A DNA stretch of 64,000 bases from VXRJ01 sp965246995 (GCA_965246995.1 OZ252008.1:2046001-2110000); one strand, 5' to 3'. Counted from the stretch's first letter, positions 9,034-18,639 are shown. Notes: a model not told the origin generated them from the sequence alone. Numbers and translations: made by a program.

Positions 9034-9996
9034 GTGGCGGGGCAGGCGCGGCGGTTGGACGGCACGGCGGTGGCGGAAGCGGTTCGCGAGTCGCTACGTT
9101 CCCGCATCGATGCCGTCCATGCCGCGGCCGGCCGTCCGCCGACGCTCGGCCTGCTCCTGGCAGGCGACGACGCCGGATCCGCACTGTACGTCCGGTCCAA
9201 GGTGGCGGTGAGCGAGGCGCTCGGGATGTCGACCGATCTGCGGACCCTCCCGGCTTCCGCGTCGTTCGACGAGGCGCTTGCGATTGTCGAGACCTTCAAC
9301 CGCGACGCCCGCATCGACGCGATTCTCGTGCAGTCGCCGCTGCCGCCGGGCATGGGAGACGACGCGGAACAACGGATCTTCGATGCGATCGATCCGGCAA
9401 AGGATGTCGACGGTTTCCACCCGGTGAACGTCGGCTGTCTGGTGCAGCGCCGGCCCGCAGCCGCACCCTGCACGCCCTCGGGCATCATCGAGCTGCTCGA
9501 TCGGCACGCTATCGAGATCGCCGGGCGGCGCGCGGTGGTGATCGGCCGGAGCGATATCGTCGGCAAACCGATGGCCATGTTGCTGCTGCACCGTAACGCA
9601 ACGGTGACGATCTGCCATTCGCGCACCGTGGATCTGCCGCGCGTCGCTTCGGAAGCCGACATCCTGGTTGCCGCGATCGGCCGGCCGGCTTTCGTTACGG
9701 CGGAGTTCGTCAAGCCAGGCGCTACCGTCATCGATGTCGGCACGAACCCGCTGACCGACCGTGATCAGGTGATCGCGATTTTCGGCGAGGGATCGAAGAA
9801 GCTGGCCGCGTTCGATCGGCGCGGGCAGGTGCTCTCGGGTGACGTCCACCCCGAAGTCGCGTTGGTGGCCGGCGCCCTGACTCCTGTTCCTGGCGGTGTC
9901 GGACCGCTAACGATCGCGATGGTTCTCGCCAACACCGTCCGTGCGGCGGAACGGCGGTGCGGGATTAGTCGCGGCCGTGACACCGCGGACCGGTAG
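9034..9996 (+). CDS. folD: methylenetetrahydrofolate dehydrogenase/cyclohydrolase
   Basis: Bifunctional one-carbon enzyme (320 aa) interconverting methylene-, methenyl- and formyl-tetrahydrofolate. Catalytic Tyr and Lys are in YVRSK. QSPLPPG, DVDGFHPVN, the NADP loop GRSDIVGKPMA and PVPGGVGPLT are all present. The frame stays open far upstream into the divergent transporter gene, but homology starts at ARRLDGTAVAEA, so I chose the GTG at 9034 (a TTG at 9055 is possible). It ends directly against the coaE stop on the other strand. Confidence 0.9.
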   Translation: MAGQARRLDGTAVAEAVRESLRSRIDAVHAAAGRPPTLGLLLAGDDAGSALYVRSKVAVSEALGMSTDLRTLPASASFDEALAIVETFNRDARIDAILVQSPLPPGMGDDAEQRIFDAIDPAKDVDGFHPVNVGCLVQRRPAAAPCTPSGIIELLDRHAIEIAGRRAVVIGRSDIVGKPMAMLLLHRNATVTICHSRTVDLPRVASEADILVAAIGRPAFVTAEFVKPGATVIDVGTNPLTDRDQVIAIFGEGSKKLAAFDRRGQVLSGDVHPEVALVAGALTPVPGGVGPLTIAMVLANTVRAAERRCGISRGRDTADR

Positions 9997-10614
9997 TCAG
10001 CGCGAACGGTCCTCCGGTACCGCAGCCAGGACGCGGCAGATGTAGTCCACCTGCCGCCGGGTCTCGTCGAACGATCCGTCGGTGGTGACGACAAGTGCTG
10101 TACGGGCAGTCTTGTCGGCGATCGGCAACTGTGCCTCCAGCCGCTGCCGAGCCTCCGTCTCTGACAATCCGTCGCGCGCCATCACGCGTGTTCGCTGAGT
10201 TTCCGGCGCAGACGCGACAACGATCACCTCGTCGAACTCGCCGTCGCGGCCGGTCTCGTACAGCAGCGGAATGTCGGCGACCCCGAATGGGGCAGTCGCT
10301 GCCGCGGCCACGGTGCGGAACCAGTCATCGATCGCCGCCCGGACGAGCGGATGAACAATCTGCTCCAGGTCGGTGCGTGCCGCGACATCGCCGAAGACGA
10401 TCGCGGCGAGCCGTATCCGGTCGAGCGTCCCGTCGTCCTGTACAACCTCCGGACCGAAACGGGTGCGGATCGCCTCATGCGCCGGTTCGCCGGGCGCCAC
10501 CACGGCACGCGCGATCTGGTCCGCGTCGATCGTCGGAACGCCGCGGTCACGCAGCAGGCCCAGGACGTGGGACTTGCCGGTGCCGATGCCACCGGTCAGC
10601 GCCACCCTCAGCAT
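9997..10614 (-). CDS. coaE: dephospho-CoA kinase
   Basis: Last step of coenzyme A synthesis: phosphorylates the 3'-OH of dephospho-CoA (205 aa). The P-loop GGIGTGKS opens the protein, DADQIAR is the family's substrate motif, and PLLYETG marks the lid region. The ATG at 10614 is chosen because everything upstream lacks homology. It is the last gene of the minus-strand Kdo/LPS operon, 17 bases after lapB. Confidence 0.92.
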   Translation of the reverse strand: MLRVALTGGIGTGKSHVLGLLRDRGVPTIDADQIARAVVAPGEPAHEAIRTRFGPEVVQDDGTLDRIRLAAIVFGDVAARTDLEQIVHPLVRAAIDDWFRTVAAAATAPFGVADIPLLYETGRDGEFDEVIVVASAPETQRTRVMARDGLSETEARQRLEAQLPIADKTARTALVVTTDGSFDETRRQVDYICRVLAAVPEDRSR

Positions 10615-10631
10615 GGTCGGCGCGCGGCGCG

Positions 10632-11879
10632 TCAGGCTGGCGCCCGTTCGGTTTCCTCGGCGTCCTCGAACTCGTCCGCCTCCTCCGCCGGCGCAATCCG
10701 TTCCTCGACGAACGGATTCCACTCATGGCACTGCGGACACTGCCAGAGCAGTTCTGTGCTTCGGTAGTGACAGCGCATGCAGATGTGCGGATCGAGGTAG
10801 AACACCGACTCGTGGGTCAGCGACAGGTACCGGCGGACCAGCGCCTGATCGAAATCGAGCGTCATTAGCGCCTGCCAGATCGCCAGGTGCACGGCGAGCG
10901 CGTGCGGGTTGTGGACGAGTGAGTCAAAGAAGAACTCGAGCGCCTGCCGCGCGTCGCCCTGCTTGGCCAAATGCTGGCCGAGCGTGAGTCGCGCGCGCCA
11001 GTCCTGGGGATTGGCATCGATCAGCCGCCGGCAGAACTCGACGAACCGGCCATTGCCGCCCGCGTTGGAGTACGCCTTCTCCAGCCGGTCGAACGCCAGG
11101 TACGAGCGTTCGGGCGAGGTGCGGCTGATCTGCTCCCAGCGTGCAATCGCCTCTGTAGTGCGTCCCTGTCGCATGTGCACGTCGCCCAGGTTGAGCGACG
11201 CGGGTACCGTTCGGGGGTCCAGTTCAAGCGCCGATTCGAAGTGCCGGATGGCATGGTCGGGTGATCCCTGGCGGATGGCCTGGAGGCCCAGTTCGTTCTC
11301 CAGGAACGCGAGGATCGCCTGGTCGCGCGGCTTTTCGACATCGGGTGCGATGTTCGTGATCCGCTGGCGAATGGCGCGAGCCTCCTGCCATTGCTGTTGT
11401 TCTTCGTGAATCTTCTCCAGGTTGAGCAGCGCGTACTGATTGCCCGGATCGAGTCGCGTCACTTCCGAGAAAGCCTCGAACGCCCGGTCGATGAAGCCGC
11501 CCCGCTTGTAGTCGAGGCCGAGACAGAGCAGGACATAGGCCTGTTCCATTACGGTCAGCCTCGGGCGTTGCAGCAGCCGCTGATGCAACTGGATCGCCTT
11601 GCTGACCTGTCCACGCTCGCGATACAGGTTGCCCAGGATCAGATTGATCTCGAGCGCGGTGGAGTCGAGGCCCATCGCCCGGGTCAACTCCTCGATCGCC
11701 AAGTCGATCTGGTTCGACACGAGGAAGTTCAACCCGAGAATGTAGTGGGGCGACTCATGGATTTTCCGGCGGTCGATCCAGCGACCATCCTGCAGCTTGT
11801 AGCGTTCCCACGCCTTGCCGGCGGCGATGCCGATAAGCAGCGCCGCGATCAGGGCAAGGAGCAGCAGGGTGTCGGTCAT
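10632..11879 (-). CDS. lapB: LPS assembly regulator LapB (TPR protein)
   Basis: Inner-membrane-anchored TPR protein (415 aa). In Proteobacteria LapB (YciM) couples LpxC degradation by FtsH to LPS supply. Visible here are an N-terminal membrane helix (residues 3-20), the YILGLNFLVSNQIDLAIEEL TPR start, several more TPRs, and a C-terminal rubredoxin-like metal knuckle with two CxxC pairs (CMRC and CPQC), which is essential in E. coli LapB. Its place behind kdsA and kdsD supports an LPS role. Function in this lineage is inferred. Confidence 0.87.
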   Translation of the reverse strand: MTDTLLLLALIAALLIGIAAGKAWERYKLQDGRWIDRRKIHESPHYILGLNFLVSNQIDLAIEELTRAMGLDSTALEINLILGNLYRERGQVSKAIQLHQRLLQRPRLTVMEQAYVLLCLGLDYKRGGFIDRAFEAFSEVTRLDPGNQYALLNLEKIHEEQQQWQEARAIRQRITNIAPDVEKPRDQAILAFLENELGLQAIRQGSPDHAIRHFESALELDPRTVPASLNLGDVHMRQGRTTEAIARWEQISRTSPERSYLAFDRLEKAYSNAGGNGRFVEFCRRLIDANPQDWRARLTLGQHLAKQGDARQALEFFFDSLVHNPHALAVHLAIWQALMTLDFDQALVRRYLSLTHESVFYLDPHICMRCHYRSTELLWQCPQCHEWNPFVEERIAPAEEADEFEDAEETERAPA

Positions 11880-11901
11880 TGGTGTCGCCTCGCGCCGTTC
11901 C

Positions 11902-12900
11902 TCAGAACAGCTCCGTCCTCCAGAGGTCGTGCAGGTGGATCAGGCCGGCAATCCGCCGTTCGGTGTCCACCACCGGCAACGACGTGATCCGCCGCCGTTC
12001 CATCAGGTGAAGCGCTTCGGCGGCGAGCGTCGCCGGCGCGATCGCGAGCGGCTCGGCCGACATCAGGTCGCGCGCCTGCTGCTCCGCAAGCGATGGCGCC
12101 GACTGGTCCCGAGTCGGCAAGTGGCGCCGCAGGTCCCCGTCAGTGATGACGCCGGCCAGCCGTCCGTCCGCGTCCGCGACGCACGTCATGCCGAAGCCCG
12201 CCGACGTGATCGCAGCCACTACATCGTCGAACGACGTGTCGGGCGCCACCACCGGTACCTCACCGCCCGAGTGCATCAGGTGATCGACGCGCAGGAGCCG
12301 CTTGCCGAGCTGGCCTCCGGGATGGAGATGCACGAAGTCATCTTCCTGGAACCCCTTCCGGACGAGCAGCGCCATCGCCAAGGCGTCGCCCAGCGCGAGG
12401 GTCGCGGTGGTGCTCGCGGTAGGAGCCAGATTGAGGGGACAGGCCTCGGCCGACACGCTGCAGTCAAGGACAACGTCGGCTGCTTCTCCCAGCGCGCTGT
12501 CGAGCGAGCCGGTCAGCGCGAGCAGACGTGCATCGAGGCGTCGGATGGTCTCGATCAACCGGGTCAGTTCCGGCGTTTCACCGCTCTGGGACAGCGCAAC
12601 GACAACATCGGTCGGATGAATCGCACCCAGGTCGCCGTGGATCGCTTCGGCCGGATGGATGAAGTACGCGGCGGTTCCGGTACTCGATAGTGTTGCTGCC
12701 AGCTTGCGGGCGATGATTCCGGACTTGCCCATGCCGGTGACGATTACGCGGCCGGACCCGGATGCCAGGAGGTCGACCGCCGCATCGAACCGTTCATCCA
12801 GTCGATCGGCAATCGCGGCAACGGCCTCGGCCTCGATTCGGATCACTCGCCGGGCCAGCTCGACGGACGTCGCCGTAGCGGTCAGGTCGTGCGTGCTCAT
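11902..12900 (-). CDS. kdsD: arabinose-5-phosphate isomerase
   Basis: Converts ribulose-5-phosphate to arabinose-5-phosphate, the first step of Kdo synthesis (332 aa). It has an N-terminal SIS sugar-isomerase domain (VTGMGKSGIIARKLAATLSS; the catalytic His region HPAEAIHGDLG) and two C-terminal CBS domains. The start overlaps the kdsA stop by four bases (ATGA), so the two successive pathway enzymes are translationally coupled. Confidence 0.94.
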   Translation of the reverse strand: MSTHDLTATATSVELARRVIRIEAEAVAAIADRLDERFDAAVDLLASGSGRVIVTGMGKSGIIARKLAATLSSTGTAAYFIHPAEAIHGDLGAIHPTDVVVALSQSGETPELTRLIETIRRLDARLLALTGSLDSALGEAADVVLDCSVSAEACPLNLAPTASTTATLALGDALAMALLVRKGFQEDDFVHLHPGGQLGKRLLRVDHLMHSGGEVPVVAPDTSFDDVVAAITSAGFGMTCVADADGRLAGVITDGDLRRHLPTRDQSAPSLAEQQARDLMSAEPLAIAPATLAAEALHLMERRRITSLPVVDTERRIAGLIHLHDLWRTELF

Positions 12901-13757
12901 CGGCTGTCTCCCGCACTGACCGCCGCGAACGGCCGGCGTGACGCCTCGGCGATTGCCAGGAGCCGTCGCAGCAGAGGTTCGAGCCGGTCGAGCGGTAGCG
13001 CGTTCGCGCCGTCGCTCCGGGCGCGAGCCGGGTCGTCGTGCACTTCGAGAAACAGTCCATCGATGCCCGCCGCCACTCCTGCGGCCGCCAACGGCTCGAT
13101 GAACTCCGGCCTGCCGCTGCTCGCGCCGTCACCGCCCCCGGGCATCTGCACGCTGTGCGTCACGTCGAAGACGACCGGGCACCCGAGCGCATGGAGTTGA
13201 GGGAACGACCGGAAGTCGACCACCAAATCCCGGTAGCCGAATGTGGTGCCGCGCTCGGTGACGATGACCTGTTCGTTTCCGCTGGCGGTCGCCTTGGCGA
13301 TCGCGTGCCGCATGTCCAGCGGCGCCATGAACTGGCCTTTCTTCAGGTTGACCGGCCGCCCGGTGGCGGCGGCGGCCAGGACGAGGTCGGTCTGGCGGGC
13401 AAGCAGCGCCGGGATCTGCAGGATATCGGCCACTTCGGCGACCGGCGCCGCCTGCGCCGGTTCGTGGATGTCGGTCAGGACCGGCAGGTTGAGGTCCGCC
13501 TTGATCCCCGCCAGGATCCGTAGTCCCTCGGCCAGGCCGGGCCCGCGGAACGACCCGATCGACGTCCGGTTCGCCTTGTCGTACGAAGCCTTGAAGACGA
13601 GCGGCACGCCGCACCGCGCGGTGATATCGCGCAATGCCCGGGCCATCGCGGCAGCATGATCGGCGCTCTCGATGACGCACGGCCCCGCAATGAGCGGCAG
13701 GGACGTGTTGTCGCCGAACGCTACGCCGCCGGCAGCGATCGTTCGCACGCCCCCCAT
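12897..13757 (-). CDS. kdsA: 3-deoxy-8-phosphooctulonate (Kdo-8-P) synthase
   Basis: Condenses arabinose-5-phosphate with PEP (286 aa TIM barrel). The stretch LIAGPCVIES carries the Cys that binds metal in the metal-dependent class (E. coli KdsA has Asn there), so this enzyme is predicted to need a divalent metal. Other motifs: FKASYDKANRTS, TDIHEP, QIPALLARQTDL and the C-terminal EVHDDP. Lies between pyrG (24-base gap) and kdsD. Confidence 0.94.
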   Translation of the reverse strand: MGGVRTIAAGGVAFGDNTSLPLIAGPCVIESADHAAAMARALRDITARCGVPLVFKASYDKANRTSIGSFRGPGLAEGLRILAGIKADLNLPVLTDIHEPAQAAPVAEVADILQIPALLARQTDLVLAAAATGRPVNLKKGQFMAPLDMRHAIAKATASGNEQVIVTERGTTFGYRDLVVDFRSFPQLHALGCPVVFDVTHSVQMPGGGDGASSGRPEFIEPLAAAGVAAGIDGLFLEVHDDPARARSDGANALPLDRLEPLLRRLLAIAEASRRPFAAVSAGDSR

Positions 13758-13781
13758 TCTATCGGGAGGAGCATCAGGGGA

Positions 13782-15461
13782 TCAGGCGATCGTCGCAGCC
13801 GCCGCACCGGTCCGCGCCGCCAGCTTGTGCTGGTATGCCGCCTGAACGAACTCCGCGAAGAGCGGATGGGGCGCGTGCGGTTTCGACTGGAATTCCGGGT
13901 GGTACTGCACCGCCACGAACCAGGGGTGGTGAGGCAGTTCGATCGCCTCGATGAACTTCCCGTCAGGCGACCGCCCGGAGAACACCAGACCCGCTCCGGT
14001 GAGGCGCTCCTCGTAGGCGCGGTTGAATTCGTAACGGTGACGGTGGCGCTCGTGGATCGTCGTTCGGCCATATGCGGCGTGCGCCTTCGTGCCGGACTGC
14101 AGTTCGCACGGGTAGCTGCCGAGGCGCATGGTTCCGCCCAGGTCGTCGACGCCCAGCAGGTCGCGGAGCTTGTAGATGACGTTGTGCGGCGTCTCCTCGT
14201 CGCACTCGGTCGAATCCGCGTCCTCGAGGCCGCAGACATGGCGCGCGAACTCGACTGCCGCCCACTGGAATCCGTAACAGATGCCCAAGTACGGAATGCC
14301 TCTCTCACGTGCCACCTGCGCCGCGCGCATCATGCCGCGGCTTCCCCGGTCGCCGAAGCCGCCTGGCACGAGGATGCCGTCCGCCTCCCCGAGTCCCAGG
14401 TCGCCGTTGGCTGATTCCAGCGCCTCGGCATCGATCCACTTGATGTGGAGGTTCAGCCGGTGCACGAAGCTGGCGTGCGAGAGCGCTTCGTTCAGGCTCT
14501 TGTACGAGTCCTCGTAGCCGACGTACTTGCCGACAATGTGGATGGTGATGTCGTCGGCGGGATTCTGGATCCGGTCGACCAGTCGTTCCCAGGCGTCCAT
14601 TTTCCGCGTCGTATCGGGCAGGCCAAGTCGCTTCAGCACGATCCGGTCGAGTCCTTCACCAGAGAGGGCGAGAGGCACCTCGTAGATGCTCTCGACATCT
14701 TTCGCGGTGATCACGGCCTCCTCGTCGACATCGCAGAAAAGTGCGATCTTCCGCCGGATCTCCAGGGGCAGCAGCCGGTCGGTCCGACAGAGGAGGATGT
14801 CGGGATGGATGCCGAGTGATCGGAGGTCGCGGACGCTGTGTTGTGTCGGCTTCGTCTTGAGTTCGCCCGCCGCTCCTATGAACGGCACGAGCGTGAGGTG
14901 GACGTAGAGCGTGTTCTCGCGTCCGAGATCCTGCCGGAGCTGACGGATCGCCTCGACGAACGGTTGGCTCTCGATGTCGCCCACGGTGCCGCCCACTTCG
15001 ATCAGGACGACGTCGATGTCCCCTCTCCGCGCGACGACCTGCATCGCTTCCTTGATCTCGTTCGTCACATGCGGGATCACCTGTACGGTGCCGCCCAGGT
15101 AGTCGCCGCGGCGTTCCTTCTCGATGACCGACAGGTAGATCTTTCCGGTGGTCCAGTTGTGGTTCCGCGTCGTGACGGTGTTCGTGAAGCGCTCGTAGTG
15201 GCCGAGGTCGAGGTCCGTCTCTGCGCCATCGGTCGTGACGAACACCTCGCCATGCTGATAGGGGCTCATCGTCCCCGGGTCGACGTTGACGTAGGGATCG
15301 AACTTCTGCAGCGTGACCCGGTAGCCGTGACCCTCGAGGAGCGCGCCGATCGATGCGGCGGCCAGCCCCTTGCCGAGCGACGAGACGACGCCGCCGGTGA
15401 TGAAGATGTATTTGACCGGGCGGCCGGTTTCGGTCAGGGGTGGATCGCTGGTCGGCGTCAT
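13782..15461 (-). CDS. pyrG: CTP synthase
   Basis: Amidates UTP to CTP using glutamine (559 aa). The N-terminal synthetase domain begins KYIFITGGVVSSLGKG, the C-terminal class I glutaminase domain has the Cys in GICYGFQW and the His/Glu pair in QYHPEF. CTP is used by KdsB to activate Kdo, which explains its place between kdsB and kdsA. The ATG at 15461 starts one base after the kdsB stop; the frame continues upstream without homology. Confidence 0.95.
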   Translation of the reverse strand: MTPTSDPPLTETGRPVKYIFITGGVVSSLGKGLAAASIGALLEGHGYRVTLQKFDPYVNVDPGTMSPYQHGEVFVTTDGAETDLDLGHYERFTNTVTTRNHNWTTGKIYLSVIEKERRGDYLGGTVQVIPHVTNEIKEAMQVVARRGDIDVVLIEVGGTVGDIESQPFVEAIRQLRQDLGRENTLYVHLTLVPFIGAAGELKTKPTQHSVRDLRSLGIHPDILLCRTDRLLPLEIRRKIALFCDVDEEAVITAKDVESIYEVPLALSGEGLDRIVLKRLGLPDTTRKMDAWERLVDRIQNPADDITIHIVGKYVGYEDSYKSLNEALSHASFVHRLNLHIKWIDAEALESANGDLGLGEADGILVPGGFGDRGSRGMMRAAQVARERGIPYLGICYGFQWAAVEFARHVCGLEDADSTECDEETPHNVIYKLRDLLGVDDLGGTMRLGSYPCELQSGTKAHAAYGRTTIHERHRHRYEFNRAYEERLTGAGLVFSGRSPDGKFIEAIELPHHPWFVAVQYHPEFQSKPHAPHPLFAEFVQAAYQHKLAARTGAAAATIA

Positions 15462-15462
15462 C

Positions 15463-16305
15463 TCAGCGGCGTGGTTCCAGTGGCGTGTCGGACGTGACAA
15501 CATTCGCCGCATCGTCGTTCCCGGCCGCCACCAGGCGGCGGACCTGTTCCAGGTCGTCAGGCGTGTCAACGCCGACCGGAACGGAGTCGGTTTGCACGAC
15601 ACCGATCCGGAAGCCGTTCTCCAGTGCTCGCAACTGTTCGAGCCGCTCCGCCCGCTCAAGCTGCGTGGGCGGCGTGTTGGCCAGCCTCAGGAGCGCGGCG
15701 CGGCGGTAGGCGTACAGGCCGATGTGCTTCCAGCCGAGCCGCGTGCCGGCCGTAGCCGCGTTCCTGTCCGCCGCATGCGGAATCGGTGCGCGTGAAAAGT
15801 AGAGGGCGTCGCCCCGCGCGTCGAGCACGACCTTCACCGCGTGGGGACTGCCGAACTCCGCCGCGTCGGTGATCGGACAGCAGGCGGTGGCGATGTCCAG
15901 GTCCGGATCAGCCGCGAGTCTGTCGACGATCCGGTCGATCAACGCGGGGTCGATCAACGGTTCGTCCCCCTGCACGTTTACGATGAACGGAGCCTCCAGC
16001 CCGCCGGCCACTTCCGCCAGCCGATCGCTGCCGGTCGGATGATCGCTCCGTGTCAACCGCGCGTCTCCGCCGAACGCCCTGACCGTGTCGACGATGCGCG
16101 GATCGTCGGTCGCCACGATCACCTGATCGATCGCGGCGGCCGCCGAGGCACGCCGGTAGACATGTTCGATCATCGGCCGGCCGCAGATGTCGGCGAGCGG
16201 CTTGCCAGGTAGTCGACTCGACTCGAAACGGACGGGAATCACGGCGATGACGGAGACAAGGGGTGCGGGCCCAGTGGTCTGTGCGGACGCCGCAACAGGG
16301 TGCAC
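15463..16305 (-). CDS. kdsB: CMP-Kdo synthetase (3-deoxy-manno-octulosonate cytidylyltransferase)
   Basis: Activates Kdo with CTP for transfer to lipid A. Motifs: IPVRFESSRLPGKPL (nucleotide loop), VNVQGDEPLIDP, KVVLDARGDALYFSRAPIP and GVDTPDDLEQV. The start is uncertain. Homology begins at about VIAVIPVRF. An ATG at 16320 and a GTG at 16305 are both in frame; I chose the GTG because TATTAT lies five bases before it, which would give a leaderless message of 280 aa. It is the first gene of the kdsB-pyrG-kdsA-kdsD-lapB-coaE operon. Confidence 0.9.
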   Translation of the reverse strand: MHPVAASAQTTGPAPLVSVIAVIPVRFESSRLPGKPLADICGRPMIEHVYRRASAAAAIDQVIVATDDPRIVDTVRAFGGDARLTRSDHPTGSDRLAEVAGGLEAPFIVNVQGDEPLIDPALIDRIVDRLAADPDLDIATACCPITDAAEFGSPHAVKVVLDARGDALYFSRAPIPHAADRNAATAGTRLGWKHIGLYAYRRAALLRLANTPPTQLERAERLEQLRALENGFRIGVVQTDSVPVGVDTPDDLEQVRRLVAAGNDDAANVVTSDTPLEPRR

Positions 16306-16310
16306 GGCGA

Positions 16311-16316
16311 ATAATA
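16311..16316 (-). promoter_or_regulatory. -10-like TATTAT at kdsB start
   Basis: TATTAT on the minus strand, five bases before a GTG in the kdsB frame. No convincing -35. If real it drives the whole Kdo operon and decides the kdsB start. Confidence 0.3.
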
Positions 16317-16406
16317 CCATACGGTGTGTCCTGACATGCATTAGTGTGCAGGCTGGCTGCCACCCGATGGGTTAGTACGCTAGGCTGGCCGAAGGAGATA
16401 TCCGCG

Positions 16407-16988
16407 ATGGCATTTTGGCGCGTCGGGTTGCTCGTTGCCGGAATCGCGTTCGTCACCGCGTGGCTCGCCGCCGCGACGACGGCGCGCCGGAGCGACGTGC
16501 CCATTCCGGGAGGCCTCGCGCCCGCTCCGCCACCCGCGTCGGTTGCCGCAGCGGCCGCCGTTCTCGACGGTGTTCCGGACCTGGCCGCATCGATGTCCCG
16601 ACTGCGCGAGCGTATCGAATACGCCCCAGCGCCCCGGATCGGTGCTCGCAATCCGTTCGCTTTCGGTGCCGATGCCTCCCGCGCCACCCCGGCAACGGAT
16701 CCGACGGCATCCACCGCTGACCCGGCTGTCCTGGACGACGACGAGGATGCAGCGTTCCTCGCTGCGCCGGTCGACCGGTTCGGCCTGATTCTGTCCGGGA
16801 TCGCCCTCACGAATCGCGACGCGGGTGAGGTCGAACGCACCGCCATACTGACGGCGCGCACCGGTGATGTCCTTCTGGTCCGCGTCGGTGACCTGCTTCC
16901 CGGCAACTGGCGTGTTGTTGCGGTTACCGACACGAGCGCCACGTTGATGGATTCGAGCGGCGAGACACGCCAGCTCGATCTGCCGTAG
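16407..16988 (+). CDS. GspC/PilP-like membrane-anchored protein
   Basis: 193 aa, not assigned to a named gene. An N-terminal membrane helix (residues 4-25) is followed by a Pro/Ala-rich linker. APRIGARNPFAFG at about 75-87 resembles the RxPF entry motif of GspC/PilP. A C-terminal domain at 125-193 has the alternating pattern of the GspC homology region (FGLILSGIA, AILTARTGDVLLVRVGD, WRVVAV, ETRQLDL). A good GAAGGAGA ribosome site precedes the ATG. It stands alone between kdsB and serA, away from other secretion genes. Role in type II secretion or pilus assembly is inferred. Confidence 0.7.
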   Translation: MAFWRVGLLVAGIAFVTAWLAAATTARRSDVPIPGGLAPAPPPASVAAAAAVLDGVPDLAASMSRLRERIEYAPAPRIGARNPFAFGADASRATPATDPTASTADPAVLDDDEDAAFLAAPVDRFGLILSGIALTNRDAGEVERTAILTARTGDVLLVRVGDLLPGNWRVVAVTDTSATLMDSSGETRQLDLP

Positions 16989-17034
16989 CTTCCAACCGCG
17001 GCCCCGTCCGGCCGGGTCTCCCATCCAGGGCGGC

Positions 17035-18639
17035 TCAGAGTCGAACCAGGTCCGCCGATCGAATCGCCGACACGTCGCGGATCTCCGCGAGCACGGCGTC
17101 GCTCACTGCCGGTTCGGCGGCGCGTGCGTTCGTGCCCCCCGTTCCCACACGCACGACGCCGATTGCCCCGGTCGCGTCCCTTCCGAGGGCAAACGTCGAG
17201 ATGTTGATGCCATGGCGTCCCAGGATCGTTCCTACCTCGCCGATGACGCCCGGCTGATCGCTGTTCCGGATCACGATCATCGTTCCCGCATCGAGCGGCA
17301 CCTCCACCTCGACGCCGTCAAGGCGCACGAGCCTTGGCTGATCCGGCTCGAAGACAACCCCCTCCGCCCAATACTCCCGCCCGTCGGCGTGGAGCTTCAA
17401 CGACACCAGGCTGGTGAAGTTCTGTGCTCGCGAACTCCGCGATTCGACAACTTCGAGCCCGCGCTGCTCGGCGACCGAGCGTGCGTTGACCAGCGTCACG
17501 GTACTCGACAGTACTTCGCGAAAGATGCCGATTAGCGCCGAGCCGACCAGCATCTCATGCGTTTCATTGGCCAGTGTGCCGTAGTACCGCAGCCCGACGC
17601 CGCTCACGCGCCCGCCCGAGAGTTGCGCCAACAGGCGACCCATGCGTTCCGTCAGAATCAGGTAGGGCTGCAGGCTCTGGAACTCCTCCGCGTTGACCGA
17701 TGGATAGTTGACCGCGTTCCGCACGACGCCGGCCCGGAGATACTCGCGCACGCCGGTCGCCGCTTCCACACCGACCAGCTCCTGCGCCTCTGCGGTTGCC
17801 GCACCGATATGTGGCGTGGCGACCACCTCCGGTCGCCCGGTCAGCTTCGTGTCCGGCGGCGGCTCTTCACGGAAGACATCGAGCGCCGCGCCGCCGATCC
17901 GGCCCGTTTCGATCGCTTCGGCGAGCGCTTCTTCGTCCACCAGGTCGCCCCGGGCCGTGTTGATAATCCGCGCTCCCGGCTTGCAACACGCCAGCAGTTC
18001 CCGATTCACCATGCCGCGCGTCGCGTCGGTGGATGGCAGGTGGAACGTGATGAAGTCCGATTGCGCAACCAGTGTCTCGAGCGGGAGCAGATCGATTCCC
18101 AGATCCGCCGCCACCTGCTCGGCGATGAACGGGTCGTGCGCGACGACGGTCATTTCGAACGCCCGGGCGCGGCGGGCTACCTCCCGGCCGATCCGGCCCA
18201 TGCCGACGACACCCAGGGTCTTGCCGCGCAGTTCCGCGCCCTGCAGCGACCGCTTCGACCACCGCCCCGCCTTCATGTCCGCGTCGGCGCGAGTGATGGA
18301 ACGGGCCGAGGCAAGTATCAGAGCACAGGCGTGTTCCGCCACGCTGATGCTGTTGGCGCCAGGTGCATTCAGCACCAGGATCCCACGCGCGCTCGCCGCG
18401 TCCAGGTCGACGTTATCCACACCTGTCCCGGCCCGCGCGACGACCTGAAGCCTCGGCGCGGCAGCAATGAGTGCGGCGGTAACCTTCGTTCCGCCACGGA
18501 CGATCAGCGCGTCGGCATCAGCGAGGTCCGCCGTCAGCTTCGACGCTGAGCGTCCCTCGCGCGTGTCAATGGTCCAACCTTCCGCTTCGAGCAGTGCCGT
18601 CGCTGATGCAGGGAGCGGTTCGGGGATGACGATTTTCAT
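17035..18639 (-). CDS. serA: D-3-phosphoglycerate dehydrogenase
   Basis: First committed step of serine synthesis (534 aa). Long-form PGDH: a substrate domain, a Rossmann NAD domain (GVVGMGRIGREVARRARAF), the catalytic His of PHIGAATAEAQ, then an intervening allosteric domain and a C-terminal ACT domain (IVIRNSDQPGVIGEVGTILGRHGINI) that usually binds serine. The ATG at 18639 begins MKIVIPEP; open frame upstream has no homology. Monocistronic on the minus strand. Confidence 0.95.
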   Translation of the reverse strand: MKIVIPEPLPASATALLEAEGWTIDTREGRSASKLTADLADADALIVRGGTKVTAALIAAAPRLQVVARAGTGVDNVDLDAASARGILVLNAPGANSISVAEHACALILASARSITRADADMKAGRWSKRSLQGAELRGKTLGVVGMGRIGREVARRARAFEMTVVAHDPFIAEQVAADLGIDLLPLETLVAQSDFITFHLPSTDATRGMVNRELLACCKPGARIINTARGDLVDEEALAEAIETGRIGGAALDVFREEPPPDTKLTGRPEVVATPHIGAATAEAQELVGVEAATGVREYLRAGVVRNAVNYPSVNAEEFQSLQPYLILTERMGRLLAQLSGGRVSGVGLRYYGTLANETHEMLVGSALIGIFREVLSSTVTLVNARSVAEQRGLEVVESRSSRAQNFTSLVSLKLHADGREYWAEGVVFEPDQPRLVRLDGVEVEVPLDAGTMIVIRNSDQPGVIGEVGTILGRHGINISTFALGRDATGAIGVVRVGTGGTNARAAEPAVSDAVLAEIRDVSAIRSADLVRL

